Source: Putridiphycobacter roseus
GTDB lineage: Bacteria; Bacteroidota; Bacteroidia; Flavobacteriales_D; Crocinitomicaceae
Assembly: GCF_003234935.1 (NCBI RefSeq)
Contig: NZ_QKSB01000003.1
Location: 1-64,000 of the forward strand
DNA length: 64,000 bases
Direction: 5' to 3'
Below, piece by piece: positions 34,129 through 42,878 of the stretch; positions within the stretch are counted from its first letter, which is position 1, and each line of letters starts with the position of its first letter. A program made the position numbers and the translations under genes. A model generated the notes under the pieces. That model saw nothing but the letters and a program-made list of their open reading frames with translations. It was not told the origin of the DNA and ran no database searches.

Positions 34129-35544
34129 ATGACTAAAATTAAATTTGGAACAGATGGATGGCGTGCAATTATTGCACAAGAATATACGGTAGATAATGTA
34201 GCAAGGGTATCCTTAGGTGTTGCTTCTTGGTTAAAGAGCAACTTTGATAAACCTTCAATTGTAATTGGGCATGATTGTAGATTTGGTGGCGCTTTATTCG
34301 TTGAAACGGCACTTAAAATTTTTATTAGCCAAAATATTAAGGTAATCACAACTAAAAAAGGATTTGTATCTACGCCTATGGTTTCTTTGTCCACATTAAA
34401 CCATAGCGCCTCTCTGGGGGTGGTGATCACAGCTAGTCATAATCCCCCTTCTTACAATGGGTACAAATTAAAAGGAAATTTTGGTGGTCCTTTATTGCCC
34501 AATGAAGTGGCGGAAATTGAAGTTTTAATTCCAGATGCAAATTCTGTCGATCTTGCAGCAATCAAAATTACAGACCGTAAATTTGAAGATTTGTTGAAGT
34601 ATATCGACATGGAGCAAGAGTATTTAGATGCTGTCAATAAAGAATTTGATTTAGAAGCTATTAAGTCGTCTGGCTTAAAGCTGGCTTACGACGCTATGTA
34701 TGGTGCTGGCCAAAGTGTGATCAAAAGAATTTTACCGGATTTAGATTTTTTACATTGCGATTATAACCCATCTTTTATGGGACAAGCTCCGGAACCTATT
34801 GCTAAGAATTTAACAGAGTTGTCCGAATTTATAAAATCTAAAGGGAATATTGATTGTGCCTTAGCAACGGATGGAGATGCAGATAGAATTGGCTTATATG
34901 ATGCCAATGGTGAGTTTGTAGATTCTCATCATATTATTTTATTGTTGATTCATTACTTGGTAAAATATAAGGGATTAACAGGTAAAGTGGTTACTGGTTT
35001 TAGTAGCACGCCTCGTATTAAAGCAATGTGCGCACATTACGGAATTGAACACGTTGAAGTGCCAATCGGTTTTAAATATATTGCCGGAATAATGGCGGAT
35101 GAAAATGAAGATGTTTTATTAGGTGGAGAAGAAAGTGGTGGAATTGCTATTAAAACACATATTCCTGAAAGAGATGGGATTTGGATTGGTTTGACTATTT
35201 GGGAGTTCATGGCAAAGTCAGGAAAAAGCTTAGATACTTTAATCCAAGAAGTGTATGAAATTGTAGGTGAATTTGCTTTTGAAAGATCTGATTTACACAT
35301 AGACAATGAATTGAAAGAAGTGATTGTTGAAAAATGTAAAACAGGAAAATATAACTTTTTCGGAAAATATAAAGTCGAAAGAATAGAAGACATGGATGGT
35401 TATAAATACCATTTTGATGAAAATAGATGGTTAATGATTCGTCCTTCTGGTACTGAGCCTGTTCTAAGAACTTATGCTGAAGCACCTACTTTAAAAGAGG
35501 TACGTCATATTCTTGAAAACTGTAAACTAACTATTGGTGCATAA
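34129..35544 (+). CDS. Phosphoglucomutase/phosphomannomutase family protein
   Basis: 471 residues of the alpha-D-phosphohexomutase family. The phosphoserine loop is TASHNPPSYNGYK (Ser103), the metal loop ATDGDADRIG, the sugar loop GGEESGGI, and the phosphate-binding RPSGTEPVLR. It interconverts sugar 1- and 6-phosphates; whether glucose, mannose or glucosamine is preferred cannot be read reliably. Chorismate synthase starts 3 bp after its stop. Confidence 0.92.
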   Translation: MTKIKFGTDGWRAIIAQEYTVDNVARVSLGVASWLKSNFDKPSIVIGHDCRFGGALFVETALKIFISQNIKVITTKKGFVSTPMVSLSTLNHSASLGVVITASHNPPSYNGYKLKGNFGGPLLPNEVAEIEVLIPDANSVDLAAIKITDRKFEDLLKYIDMEQEYLDAVNKEFDLEAIKSSGLKLAYDAMYGAGQSVIKRILPDLDFLHCDYNPSFMGQAPEPIAKNLTELSEFIKSKGNIDCALATDGDADRIGLYDANGEFVDSHHIILLLIHYLVKYKGLTGKVVTGFSSTPRIKAMCAHYGIEHVEVPIGFKYIAGIMADENEDVLLGGEESGGIAIKTHIPERDGIWIGLTIWEFMAKSGKSLDTLIQEVYEIVGEFAFERSDLHIDNELKEVIVEKCKTGKYNFFGKYKVERIEDMDGYKYHFDENRWLMIRPSGTEPVLRTYAEAPTLKEVRHILENCKLTIGA

Positions 35545-35547
35545 CTC

Positions 35548-36636
35548 ATGAGTAATACCTTTGGCAACATATTAAAGTTAACCACTTTTGGCGAGTCGCA
35601 TGGCTTAGCCATTGGTGGTGTTTTAGATGGTTGTCCAGCAGGTATTCCTATGGATATTAAACAAATCCAAAGAGATTTGGATAGAAGAAAACCCGGACAA
35701 TCTAAACTGGTAACCCAAAGAAAAGAGTCTGATCAGGTAGAAATTCTGTCAGGTATTTTTGATGGTATGACCACTGGTACTCCTATTGGTTTTACGATTA
35801 AAAATGAAGACCAAAAATCAAAGGATTACAGTCATTTAAAAGATAATTTCCGTCCTTCTCATGCAGACTTTGTTTATGAAAAAAAATATGGTCACCGAGA
35901 CTATAGAGGGGGAGGAAGAAGTAGTGCTAGGGAAACTGCTTGTAGAGTGGTAGGTGGCGCCATAGCTAAGCAAATATTAGCCAAGTATCAAGTGAAAATT
36001 GAAGCTTATGTCAGTGCTGTTGGCGAAATAAAAACACCAGCCGATTATTCTATATACAATATTGCAAATGCGGAAAATAATTTGGTTCGTTGTCCGGATG
36101 ATATAATTGCCAATAAAATGATTGACCTTATTGCGAAAACAAAAAAAAATGGGGACAGTATCGGCGGTATAGTTACTTGTGTGATTAAAGGATCTCCAAT
36201 AGGTTTAGGAGAACCCATTTATAATAAGTTAAGCGCAAGTCTTGCAGGAGCCATGTTTGGAATTAATGCTGTTAAAGGATTTGAATTGGGTTCTGGTTTC
36301 GCTGGCTGTATGCGAAATGGTAGCGCCGAGAACGATATTTTTGATATCGAAGAGGAGGAAGTATTTACTAAAACTAATCATTCAGGTGGAATTCAAGGTG
36401 GGATATCTAATGGACAAGATATTTATTTTAATGTCGGCTTTAAACCCGTTGCGACTATTCTTCAGCAACAAGACTCTGTAAATAAATTGGGAGAGAAGGT
36501 GGTTTTAGATGGAAAAGGAAGACATGATCCCTGTGTGGTTCCACGCGCTGTGCCAATTGTTGAAGCCATGGCCGCATTGGTTTTACTCGACCATTTTCTA
36601 TTAGCGAAAACCAACCATATTCAAAAGTCTTATTAA
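35548..36636 (+). CDS. aroC: Chorismate synthase
   Basis: 362 residues with all three family signatures: [18 protein letters not shown] near the N-terminus, [20 protein letters not shown] near 130, and [19 protein letters not shown] near the C-terminus. It converts EPSP to chorismate using reduced FMN. It is the last step of the shikimate pathway, of which aroE is also in the window. No terminator is obvious in the 30 bp before the convergent AMP nucleosidase gene. Confidence 0.96.
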   Translation: MSNTFGNILKLTTFGESHGLAIGGVLDGCPAGIPMDIKQIQRDLDRRKPGQSKLVTQRKESDQVEILSGIFDGMTTGTPIGFTIKNEDQKSKDYSHLKDNFRPSHADFVYEKKYGHRDYRGGGRSSARETACRVVGGAIAKQILAKYQVKIEAYVSAVGEIKTPADYSIYNIANAENNLVRCPDDIIANKMIDLIAKTKKNGDSIGGIVTCVIKGSPIGLGEPIYNKLSASLAGAMFGINAVKGFELGSGFAGCMRNGSAENDIFDIEEEEVFTKTNHSGGIQGGISNGQDIYFNVGFKPVATILQQQDSVNKLGEKVVLDGKGRHDPCVVPRAVPIVEAMAALVLLDHFLLAKTNHIQKSY

Positions 36637-36666
36637 AATTACTTTATTTATTATTTAAAGTTGACT

Positions 36667-37452
36667 TTACTCTTCGGAATAAGGAAATTTTAAGTGCTTT
36701 ACGGAAGTTCCATTGGTTTTAATCTCTAATAAAGCATCTACTCCAATTGAAATGTGCATTTTCATAAAGTCAGAACTTACTTTTTTATCACTTGCTTCTG
36801 TTTTTACCCCTGCTGCAATCATGGGTTGGTCAGAAACTAATAGCAAAGCGCCAGTAGGTATTTTATTTGCAAATCCAGTGATAAATAAAGTTGCTGTCTC
36901 CATGTCAATTGCCATGGCACGTGTTTTTCTTAAATAATCTTTGAAGTTCTCGTCATGTTCCCAAACTCTTCTATTGGAAGTGTAAACTGTACCAGTCCAA
37001 TAATCTTTTTTATGTTCGCGAATAGCTGTAGAAACGGCTCTTTGTAAAGTAAAAGCGGGTAGGGCAGGTACTTCAGGTGGAAAGTAATCATTTGAGGTTC
37101 CTTCTCCTCTAATTGCCGCAATCGGTAAAATTAAATCTCCAATTTCAGTTTTTCTTTTTAAACCTCCACATTTACCGAGAAATAAGCAAGCTTTAGGCTC
37201 AATTGCACTTAATAAATCCATAATGGTAGCTGCATTAGCACTTCCCATTGTGAAATTAATGAGGGTTATTCCATTAGCAGAAACACTAGGCATTACCTTA
37301 TCTCTTCCTATGATTTTGGCATCATATAATGCTGCAAATTCATCTAAATATCCTTTAAAGTTAGTCAGTAAAATATATGGTTCAAAGTCAACCAAAGCTC
37401 TACCTGTGTATCTTGGTAGCCAATTATTAACAATTTCTTCTTTGGTGGTCAT
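36667..37452 (-). CDS. AMP nucleosidase (short Bacteroidota type)
   Basis: 261 residues of the nucleoside phosphorylase/nucleosidase fold. GSANAATIMDLLSAIEPKACLFLGKCGGL is the base/phosphate binding region, IRGEGTSNDYFPPEVPALP is specific to AMP nucleosidases, and AIDMETATLF contains the ribose-binding Glu. LVSDQPM carries the catalytic Asp. It hydrolyses AMP to adenine and ribose 5-phosphate. It lacks the long N-terminal regulatory domain of E. coli Amn (484 aa), as usual for this phylum. Confidence 0.9.
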   Translation of the reverse strand: MTTKEEIVNNWLPRYTGRALVDFEPYILLTNFKGYLDEFAALYDAKIIGRDKVMPSVSANGITLINFTMGSANAATIMDLLSAIEPKACLFLGKCGGLKRKTEIGDLILPIAAIRGEGTSNDYFPPEVPALPAFTLQRAVSTAIREHKKDYWTGTVYTSNRRVWEHDENFKDYLRKTRAMAIDMETATLFITGFANKIPTGALLLVSDQPMIAAGVKTEASDKKVSSDFMKMHISIGVDALLEIKTNGTSVKHLKFPYSEE

Positions 37453-37514
37453 GGGGTATATTTTAGATTTACGCTGAATATAATAAATTACTTGTGGACT
37501 AAATAATAAGACCT

Positions 37515-37545
37515 AAAAAAGCACAGACAATAATTGTCTGTGCTT
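37515..37545 (-). terminator. Rho-independent terminator of the 3-hydroxyacyl-CoA dehydrogenase gene
   Basis: A perfect 12-bp stem, AAGCACAGACAA/TTGTCTGTGCTT (37519-37530/37534-37545), with a 3-nt loop. On the minus strand TTTT follows, so it ends transcription from 38451 before the AMP nucleosidase gene. Confidence 0.85.
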
Positions 37546-37560
37546 GGTATATTAAAATAC

Positions 37561-38451
37561 TTATTTTTTAAAATTGTCAGAAACAATCAATTCTTTTGTA
37601 CCATGACCCCAACTATAAAATCCTTCTCCAGATTTTACACCTTTTTTACCTGCTGCTACCATGTTGACTAATAATGGACAAGGTGCATATTTAGAATTAC
37701 CAAGTCCCTCATAAAGTACTTCCATGATGGCTAAACATACATCTAAACCAATAAAATCTGCTAATTGTAATGGTCCCATTGGATGTGCCATACCTAACTT
37801 CATCACCGTATCTATTTCTTCTACACCAGCAACTCCTTCGTTTAAAGTAATGATGGCTTCGTTAATCATAGGCATTAAAATTCTATTGGCTACAAATCCT
37901 GGATAATCATTTACTTCAACAGGTACCTTTTTTAAAGTACGAGATATTTCCATGATTTTTTCAGTTACCGCATTGGTTGTTGAATAACCACGAATGATTT
38001 CAACCAATTTCATAATTGGAACTGGATTCATAAAGTGCATACCAATTACTTTATCAGGTCGATCAGTTACTGCTGCAATTTTAGTAATTGAAATGGAAGA
38101 GGTATTGGTCGCCAAAATTGCATTGGCTGGCGCAAAACGATCCATATCTTTGAAAATACGTAATTTTAAATCAATATTTTCAGTCGCAGCTTCCACTACT
38201 AATTCTGCTTTTTTTACACCATCTTCTAAATTGGTGTATGTAGTAATATTAGCCAAAGTTTTTTGCTTGTCTTCTTCTGTTATTCTTTCTTTTTGAACCA
38301 GACGGTCTAAATTTTTAGCAATTGTTTTTAAAGCTTTTTCTAAGGATTCAGAAGAAATATCTATTAAATTGACTTGGTAATTTTCTTGTGCAAAAGTATG
38401 GGCGATTCCATTTCCCATTGTTCCTGCACCAATAACTGCTATGTTTTTCAT
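37561..38451 (-). CDS. 3-hydroxybutyryl-CoA dehydrogenase family protein
   Basis: 296 residues. GAGTMGNGIAHTFAQENYQVNLID is the NAD-binding Rossmann motif; ATNTSSISITKIA and GMHFMNPVPIMKLVEIIRG contain the catalytic Ser and His; the C-terminal helical domain holds GVEEIDTVMKLGMAHPMGPL. It oxidises 3-hydroxyacyl-CoA, acting in short-chain fatty-acid or butanoate metabolism. A thiolase gene at 47022 could supply or use the same intermediates, but the two are not linked in an operon. Confidence 0.92.
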   Translation of the reverse strand: MKNIAVIGAGTMGNGIAHTFAQENYQVNLIDISSESLEKALKTIAKNLDRLVQKERITEEDKQKTLANITTYTNLEDGVKKAELVVEAATENIDLKLRIFKDMDRFAPANAILATNTSSISITKIAAVTDRPDKVIGMHFMNPVPIMKLVEIIRGYSTTNAVTEKIMEISRTLKKVPVEVNDYPGFVANRILMPMINEAIITLNEGVAGVEEIDTVMKLGMAHPMGPLQLADFIGLDVCLAIMEVLYEGLGNSKYAPCPLLVNMVAAGKKGVKSGEGFYSWGHGTKELIVSDNFKK

Positions 38452-38547
38452 TGATTCTATTTTTGAAGGCTAAGATAGTAATTATTCAAAAAATAAATGA
38501 GATACATTTTCATAGACTTTCTCCGTTTTATATTTTAAATTTGACCA

Positions 38548-39513
38548 ATGGTTTCAGATAAAGAAGAAGGTACCCCTTCAAGCAATGCTTATAGCATAAT
38601 ATTATTGGGTTTTATTGCTGGTGTACTGACTATTCCGGCATTTATTTTTCTTTACAAATATTTTCCTTCTATCGAAATAAATGTCAGAGAAAATCCAATC
38701 AGACTGGACCACATGATTCTTTTTTTGGTTTTATTTTTTGTTATCTTTTATTTACTTAAAAAATTGCGGGTTTTAATATTGATCATTGTTTTTGCTGGAG
38801 CGATTATCTTAACAGCAACAAATTTTATGAATCTGTATACGCTGGAAAATTTATACCACGATTACAAAGCTTTATTATACGATATTTCAAATAATACCAT
38901 TGAGCAAAAATTCTTTACTAATGAAGTTAAATTCTTTAAAGAAGAAAAATTAAGAGAGGCGGTAGATTACCTAAACCCTGTGGTGAGGAATTATGCTGTG
39001 AATGTTGCCAATAAACATTTTTCGGAGGATAGAATTTTATCTCCAAGTCTAAAGTGGGTACACTTTTTTAGCATTTTTAAAGAGGTGCATGAAAAATGGA
39101 ATTATGTGTATGATCCGCATAACGAAGATTATTACGCAAAAGCGAGTGAAACAATTGAACAGTTAAAATTTGATAATCAATTTAAAGGAGACTGTGACGA
39201 TCATGCCATTTTAATGGGGGCAATTATAAAAGCAGTTGGAGGAGAAGTAAGATTGGTTAAAACGCGTGTTTCCAGAAAGGATGGAAGTACAGTTGGACAT
39301 ATGTATCCAGAAGTTAAATTTGGAGATGTAAAGGAACTAGAAGCTGTGGTTTATCTCATTAAAAATATATATTTCCCAGCAGAAACAAAAGGAAAAAACA
39401 TTAATTATTATCAAGATAACAAAGGTTTTATTTGGTTGAATTTCGATTATAATGATAATTATCCTGGCGGTGCTTACCAAAGTAATATAAGGGAATCAGA
39501 AGTTTTGATTTAA
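38548..39513 (+). CDS. Membrane-anchored transglutaminase-like protein
   Basis: 321 residues. Three hydrophobic helices (about 17-36, 55-71, 74-92) anchor a domain with the transglutaminase-like core: GDCDDHAILMGAI (Cys216) and GHMYPEV (His251), with an Asp in WLNFDY as possible third residue. Members act as cysteine proteases or peptide-bond-forming enzymes, and the substrate here is unknown. A TAAATTTG box (38536-38543) ends only 4 bp before the ATG. The next gene begins directly after its stop codon. Confidence 0.8.
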   Translation: MVSDKEEGTPSSNAYSIILLGFIAGVLTIPAFIFLYKYFPSIEINVRENPIRLDHMILFLVLFFVIFYLLKKLRVLILIIVFAGAIILTATNFMNLYTLENLYHDYKALLYDISNNTIEQKFFTNEVKFFKEEKLREAVDYLNPVVRNYAVNVANKHFSEDRILSPSLKWVHFFSIFKEVHEKWNYVYDPHNEDYYAKASETIEQLKFDNQFKGDCDDHAILMGAIIKAVGGEVRLVKTRVSRKDGSTVGHMYPEVKFGDVKELEAVVYLIKNIYFPAETKGKNINYYQDNKGFIWLNFDYNDNYPGGAYQSNIRESEVLI

Positions 39514-39963
39514 ATGGTCGAAGATATTTTCTTTGACAATTTGGATTTAAATGCATATATTCACCTCACAAGATTGTTTCCCATGAAATTAGAAAAATAC
39601 AAATTTTATTGTCCAAAATGTGACCAAGAATTAGATATTGCTGGTCAGATACATTTAAAAACTGAACGTGAAAATGGTGATAAAGGAGATATGTATTTAA
39701 ATACTTCTTTTGGTACTTATTCTTACAAGCATGTACCTGATGTGGTCTTTCAAAAAAGTGAATTGGTGAAATTCTCTTGTCCAAAATGCCTAGAAACCAT
39801 TCATTCTAAAGCGCATCCAAATTATGCTTTGTTGACCATGCGGGTAGAAAATAAATTTGATTTTGAAATTCTTTTTTCAAGACAAGCAGGAATACACAAA
39901 ACATATATTGTTACCGAAGATGGGGTAGAATCTTACGGTGAACATGCTTCTACAGGGTTGTAG
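39514..39963 (+). CDS. Zinc-ribbon-like hypothetical protein
   Basis: 149 residues from the ATG that abuts the previous stop. A second ATG at 39583 (MKLEKYKFYCPKC) gives 126 residues and looks the more natural start, because the first 23 residues resemble nothing structured. Two CPxC knuckles, CPKC (33-36) and CPKC (89-92), would chelate one zinc. The rest is beta-rich, with no membrane segment. Function unknown. It is convergent with the ComB-like gene, 4 bp apart, with no visible terminator. Confidence 0.65.
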   Translation: MVEDIFFDNLDLNAYIHLTRLFPMKLEKYKFYCPKCDQELDIAGQIHLKTERENGDKGDMYLNTSFGTYSYKHVPDVVFQKSELVKFSCPKCLETIHSKAHPNYALLTMRVENKFDFEILFSRQAGIHKTYIVTEDGVESYGEHASTGL

Positions 39964-39967
39964 AAAC

Positions 39968-40708
39968 TTAAAAATCCTTTAACTCCACTATCTCATCCCC
40001 TTTTAAAATGGGAATTACTGGAGCTGTGTTTGGATTTAAACAGTATTTAATATCATTGTTTAAATTTAACTTTTTTAGTCTTCTGCGGTGTGAAGACGAT
40101 TTTAAGTAGCCGAAAATATTATCTTTTGCACTTAAAAATAAATATTTTGCAGCTACAGATGAATCTTCATCTGAATAAAATTTACCAGTTTCTAAAAGTT
40201 GGGTAGTAATAGCGCCTGCGCAAATGGTATCTTCTAAATTAAATTTATCCTTCCATCCTGAACATAAACACAATATGTTTTTATCTTGTTTACTCAACCA
40301 AGTACTTAAATGGTCTAAATTTAAAAAAGAGCCAATTACTACTGTAGCATTTTCACTTTGTTTGGCAATGTTGATGGATTTAGTTCCATTCGTGGTGCTC
40401 AAGACGACCGTTTCTCCCTTTAATTTAGGATTTAAGTAGGAGTAAGGCGAATTTCCAAAATCAAATCCCTCTACTAATTGTCCATTTCTTTCGGCACCCA
40501 CCAAATAACCTTTTTCTTTGTATACCATTGCTTCTTCGATAGTAGAAACAGGAATAAGCGATTTTATACCATTTTGAAATGCAGCACAAATAGCGGATGT
40601 GGCTCTTAATGCATCAATCACTACGATTAATTCAAATTCAGTTTTAAATAAATCAAAATCATGCGGACTGAAACAGACCTCAATTTTATGCTTAGGTTTT
40701 TTTGGCAT
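39968..40708 (-). CDS. 2-phosphosulfolactate phosphatase (ComB-like)
   Basis: 246 residues of the ComB family: VVIDALRATSAICAAFQNG near residue 30 has the conserved Asp/Arg active-site block, FDFGNSPYSYL and VVLSTTNGTKSI follow, and the C-terminus has LCSGWKDKFNLEDTICAGAI. The archaeal enzyme removes phosphate from phosphosulfolactate in coenzyme M synthesis. In bacteria the family is tied to sulfolactate or is of uncertain role. The stop of the ferredoxin gene lies 28 bp upstream on the same strand. Confidence 0.87.
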   Translation of the reverse strand: MPKKPKHKIEVCFSPHDFDLFKTEFELIVVIDALRATSAICAAFQNGIKSLIPVSTIEEAMVYKEKGYLVGAERNGQLVEGFDFGNSPYSYLNPKLKGETVVLSTTNGTKSINIAKQSENATVVIGSFLNLDHLSTWLSKQDKNILCLCSGWKDKFNLEDTICAGAITTQLLETGKFYSDEDSSVAAKYLFLSAKDNIFGYLKSSSHRRRLKKLNLNNDIKYCLNPNTAPVIPILKGDEIVELKDF

Positions 40709-40736
40709 TTATAAGGTAATTAGTGTAAGTGTATTT

Positions 40737-41084
40737 TTATAAATGTAAGAAATCTTTTTTAGCAAGCAATTCTTCATCACTTTCTCGGATGTCTTCATCA
40801 TCAATACAACAATCCACGGGACAGACAGCAGCACATTGCGGTTCATCATGAAAACCTTTACATTCAGTACATTTATCGGGTACAATAAAATATACATCCA
40901 TGTCTACCGGTTCATAATCTTCGTCTGCATCAAATGGTTTGCCATTTGGTGTCGTAATAGCTCCTTTTAGGGAAGTTCCGTCCGACATTCTCCATTCAGC
41001 CCCTCCTTCATAAATAGCGTTATTAGGACATTCTGGTTCACATGCACCACAATTGATACATTCGTCTGTTATTATGATAGCCAT
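40737..41084 (-). CDS. 4Fe-4S dicluster ferredoxin
   Basis: 115 residues. The first cluster is [17 protein letters not shown] (Cys9, 12, 15, 19); the second is in [25 protein letters not shown] ~35-residue insertion separates them, and an acidic tail ([14 protein letters not shown]) follows. It is a soluble low-potential electron carrier. It is divergent from the acyl-CoA reductase gene by 43 bp, an arrangement I recall as common in Flavobacteriia, though direct electron transfer to that NADPH enzyme is not implied. Confidence 0.92.
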   Translation of the reverse strand: MAIIITDECINCGACEPECPNNAIYEGGAEWRMSDGTSLKGAITTPNGKPFDADEDYEPVDMDVYFIVPDKCTECKGFHDEPQCAAVCPVDCCIDDEDIRESDEELLAKKDFLHL

Positions 41085-41107
41085 TCTATGTTATTTAATT
41101 ATTTTTG

Positions 41108-41138
41108 CAAAGTTAAAATATCTTTGAATGAAAACCAA
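41108..41138 (-). promoter_or_regulatory. Putative promoter of the ferredoxin gene
   Basis: Minus strand: TTGG (opposite 41135-41138), 19 bp, TAACTTTG (opposite 41108-41115), a perfect TAnnTTTG, 23 bp before the start codon. Confidence 0.42.
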
Positions 41139-42171
41139 TGAAAGAATAGAATTATTGTCAAGTTTCGGTAACGTACTTGATGATATCATCAATTTGAAAG
41201 CTTATAATGCAAGTCAACAACTAATTCCAGCTGATTTATTCGAGCAATTTCAGTTGGCCATTAAAAAAGCGCAAGTCCATAATGGCTGGTTCACAGCATC
41301 AAATATATTGGATGCACTAAGTGGCATTAGACAATGGCTTACAGAAAAGGAACTCCAGGATTGGATTCAAAAATATCCGTTGCAACCAAGCAATCAAAAG
41401 AATGTGGGAATTATCATGGCTGGAAATATACCATTGGTCGGTTTTCATGATTTTTTGTGTGTTTTTATGGCTGACCATTCGGCTGTAATTAAGTTATCTT
41501 CAGATGACCAACAATTATGGCCAATTATAGAAACCATTTTAAATACATTGAACCCCGCATTTTCTACTTATTTGACCATAGTGGAAAAATTGGCAGAGTT
41601 TGATGCCGTAATTGCAACTGGTTCTAATAATTCAGCAACTTATTTTCATTCTTATTTTGATAAATACCCCAATATTATTCGAAAAAATAGAACTTCCATT
41701 GCTGTTTTAAACGGAGACGAAACAGATGAAGAAATAAAAGCTTTGGGTAAAGATATTTTTGCCTATTTTGGACTTGGTTGTCGTAATGTAACCCAATTGA
41801 TGATACCTGAAGGTTTTGAGATGAATAGATTTTTTGAAAATATTTTTGATTTTAAAGAAATCATTAACCACCATAAATACGCAAATAATTACGATTATAA
41901 TAAGGCCATTTACTTGCTAAATACAGAAGACTTATTGGATAATGAGTTTTTATTACTGCGCAAAACCAGTGATTTAAAATCTCCGATTGGGGTGTTGTTT
42001 TACCATAACTATTCTACCTTAAATGAAGTAGATGCTTATTTAAACCAACACAAAGACAGTATTCAGGTAGTTATCGGTAAAAATTATTTACCTTTTGGAT
42101 ACAGTCAGCAGCCCACATTAAGCGATTATGCGGATGGGATCGATACTATGGAATTTTTAACCTCTCTTTAA
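41128..42171 (+). CDS. LuxC-type acyl-CoA reductase
   Basis: 347 residues of the aldehyde-dehydrogenase-like LuxC family: GIIMAGNIPLVGFHDFLCVF is the nucleotide region, AVIKLSSDDQQLWP and the block GLGCRNVTQLMIP follow. Gly-Cys-Arg holds the expected acyl-thioester cysteine, and NYLPFGYSQQP closes. It reduces acyl-CoA to aldehyde. No luciferase or luxE is near, so bioluminescence is not implied. A TATCTTTG box (41119-41126) lies one base before the ATG, implying either a leaderless message or a promoter elsewhere. First gene of a three-gene operon. Confidence 0.87.
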   Translation: MKTNERIELLSSFGNVLDDIINLKAYNASQQLIPADLFEQFQLAIKKAQVHNGWFTASNILDALSGIRQWLTEKELQDWIQKYPLQPSNQKNVGIIMAGNIPLVGFHDFLCVFMADHSAVIKLSSDDQQLWPIIETILNTLNPAFSTYLTIVEKLAEFDAVIATGSNNSATYFHSYFDKYPNIIRKNRTSIAVLNGDETDEEIKALGKDIFAYFGLGCRNVTQLMIPEGFEMNRFFENIFDFKEIINHHKYANNYDYNKAIYLLNTEDLLDNEFLLLRKTSDLKSPIGVLFYHNYSTLNEVDAYLNQHKDSIQVVIGKNYLPFGYSQQPTLSDYADGIDTMEFLTSL

Positions 42172-42173
42172 AT

Positions 42174-42878
42174 ATGCTCTCTCTTAATAATTTAACGATA
42201 AAACTAGGAGATAAAAAGCAGGTGAAAACTGCAGGATCGTTACCTATAGAAAAAGGGTTATGGGCCTTGGTAGGAAGAAATGGGGCAGGTAAGTCGACAT
42301 TAATTCAGACTATTATTGGTGTGCATCCATTGGAATCTGGCACTATTGAATGGCAGCAAAGGGATTTAACTTTATTTAATTCAAAAGAGAAAGCTCGAAT
42401 ATTTAGTGTTGTCTTTACAAAACCAGAATTATTTGGTAATTATGGGGTAGAGGAGGTTGTTGCATTAGGTAGATTACCCTTTCAAAATGTTTTCGGTCAA
42501 CATACCGACAGAGATGAAATGTTGATAATAGAGGCTATGAATACCATGGGTATTACAAATTTACAACATCAAAAATTCCACACTCTGAGTGATGGTGAAA
42601 AGCAACTGGTCATGATTGCGAGGGCAATTGCACAAGATACTCCTGTAATAATTTTAGACGAACCAACTGCTTTTTTAGATGTATTGAATAGAAAGAAAAT
42701 TGTGCATATCTTAAAAGAAATTGCCCGCACAAAAAATAAAGTAATCTTATATTCTACACATGATGTAGATATGATTCCGGATACATGTGATGGCATGCTT
42801 TGGATTCATGAAGCAGTGCTACAAATGAGTATTGGCAATACAGCAATTAGAAATACCTTAAACAACCTATTTAATTGA
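42174..42878 (+). CDS. Orphan ABC transporter ATP-binding protein
   Basis: 234 residues. Walker A GRNGAGKST (34-42), signature LSDGEKQLVMIARAI (Asp replacing one Gly of LSGGQ), Walker B PVIILDEPTAFLDV and H-loop YSTHDVD. It most resembles the FecE/BtuD iron-siderophore or cobalamin class (PTAFLDVLNRKK). No permease or binding protein is adjacent: it sits 2 bp after the LuxC-like gene and overlaps the GSCFA gene by 4 bp, so it must pair with a permease encoded elsewhere or have another role. Confidence 0.88.
   Translation: MLSLNNLTIKLGDKKQVKTAGSLPIEKGLWALVGRNGAGKSTLIQTIIGVHPLESGTIEWQQRDLTLFNSKEKARIFSVVFTKPELFGNYGVEEVVALGRLPFQNVFGQHTDRDEMLIIEAMNTMGITNLQHQKFHTLSDGEKQLVMIARAIAQDTPVIILDEPTAFLDVLNRKKIVHILKEIARTKNKVILYSTHDVDMIPDTCDGMLWIHEAVLQMSIGNTAIRNTLNNLFN

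Noticed and set aside
41128-42171. Bioluminescence (lux) function for the LuxC-type reductase
   Set aside because: No luxA, luxB, luxD or luxE lies nearby, and LuxC-type acyl-CoA reductases are widespread in non-luminous Bacteroidota.
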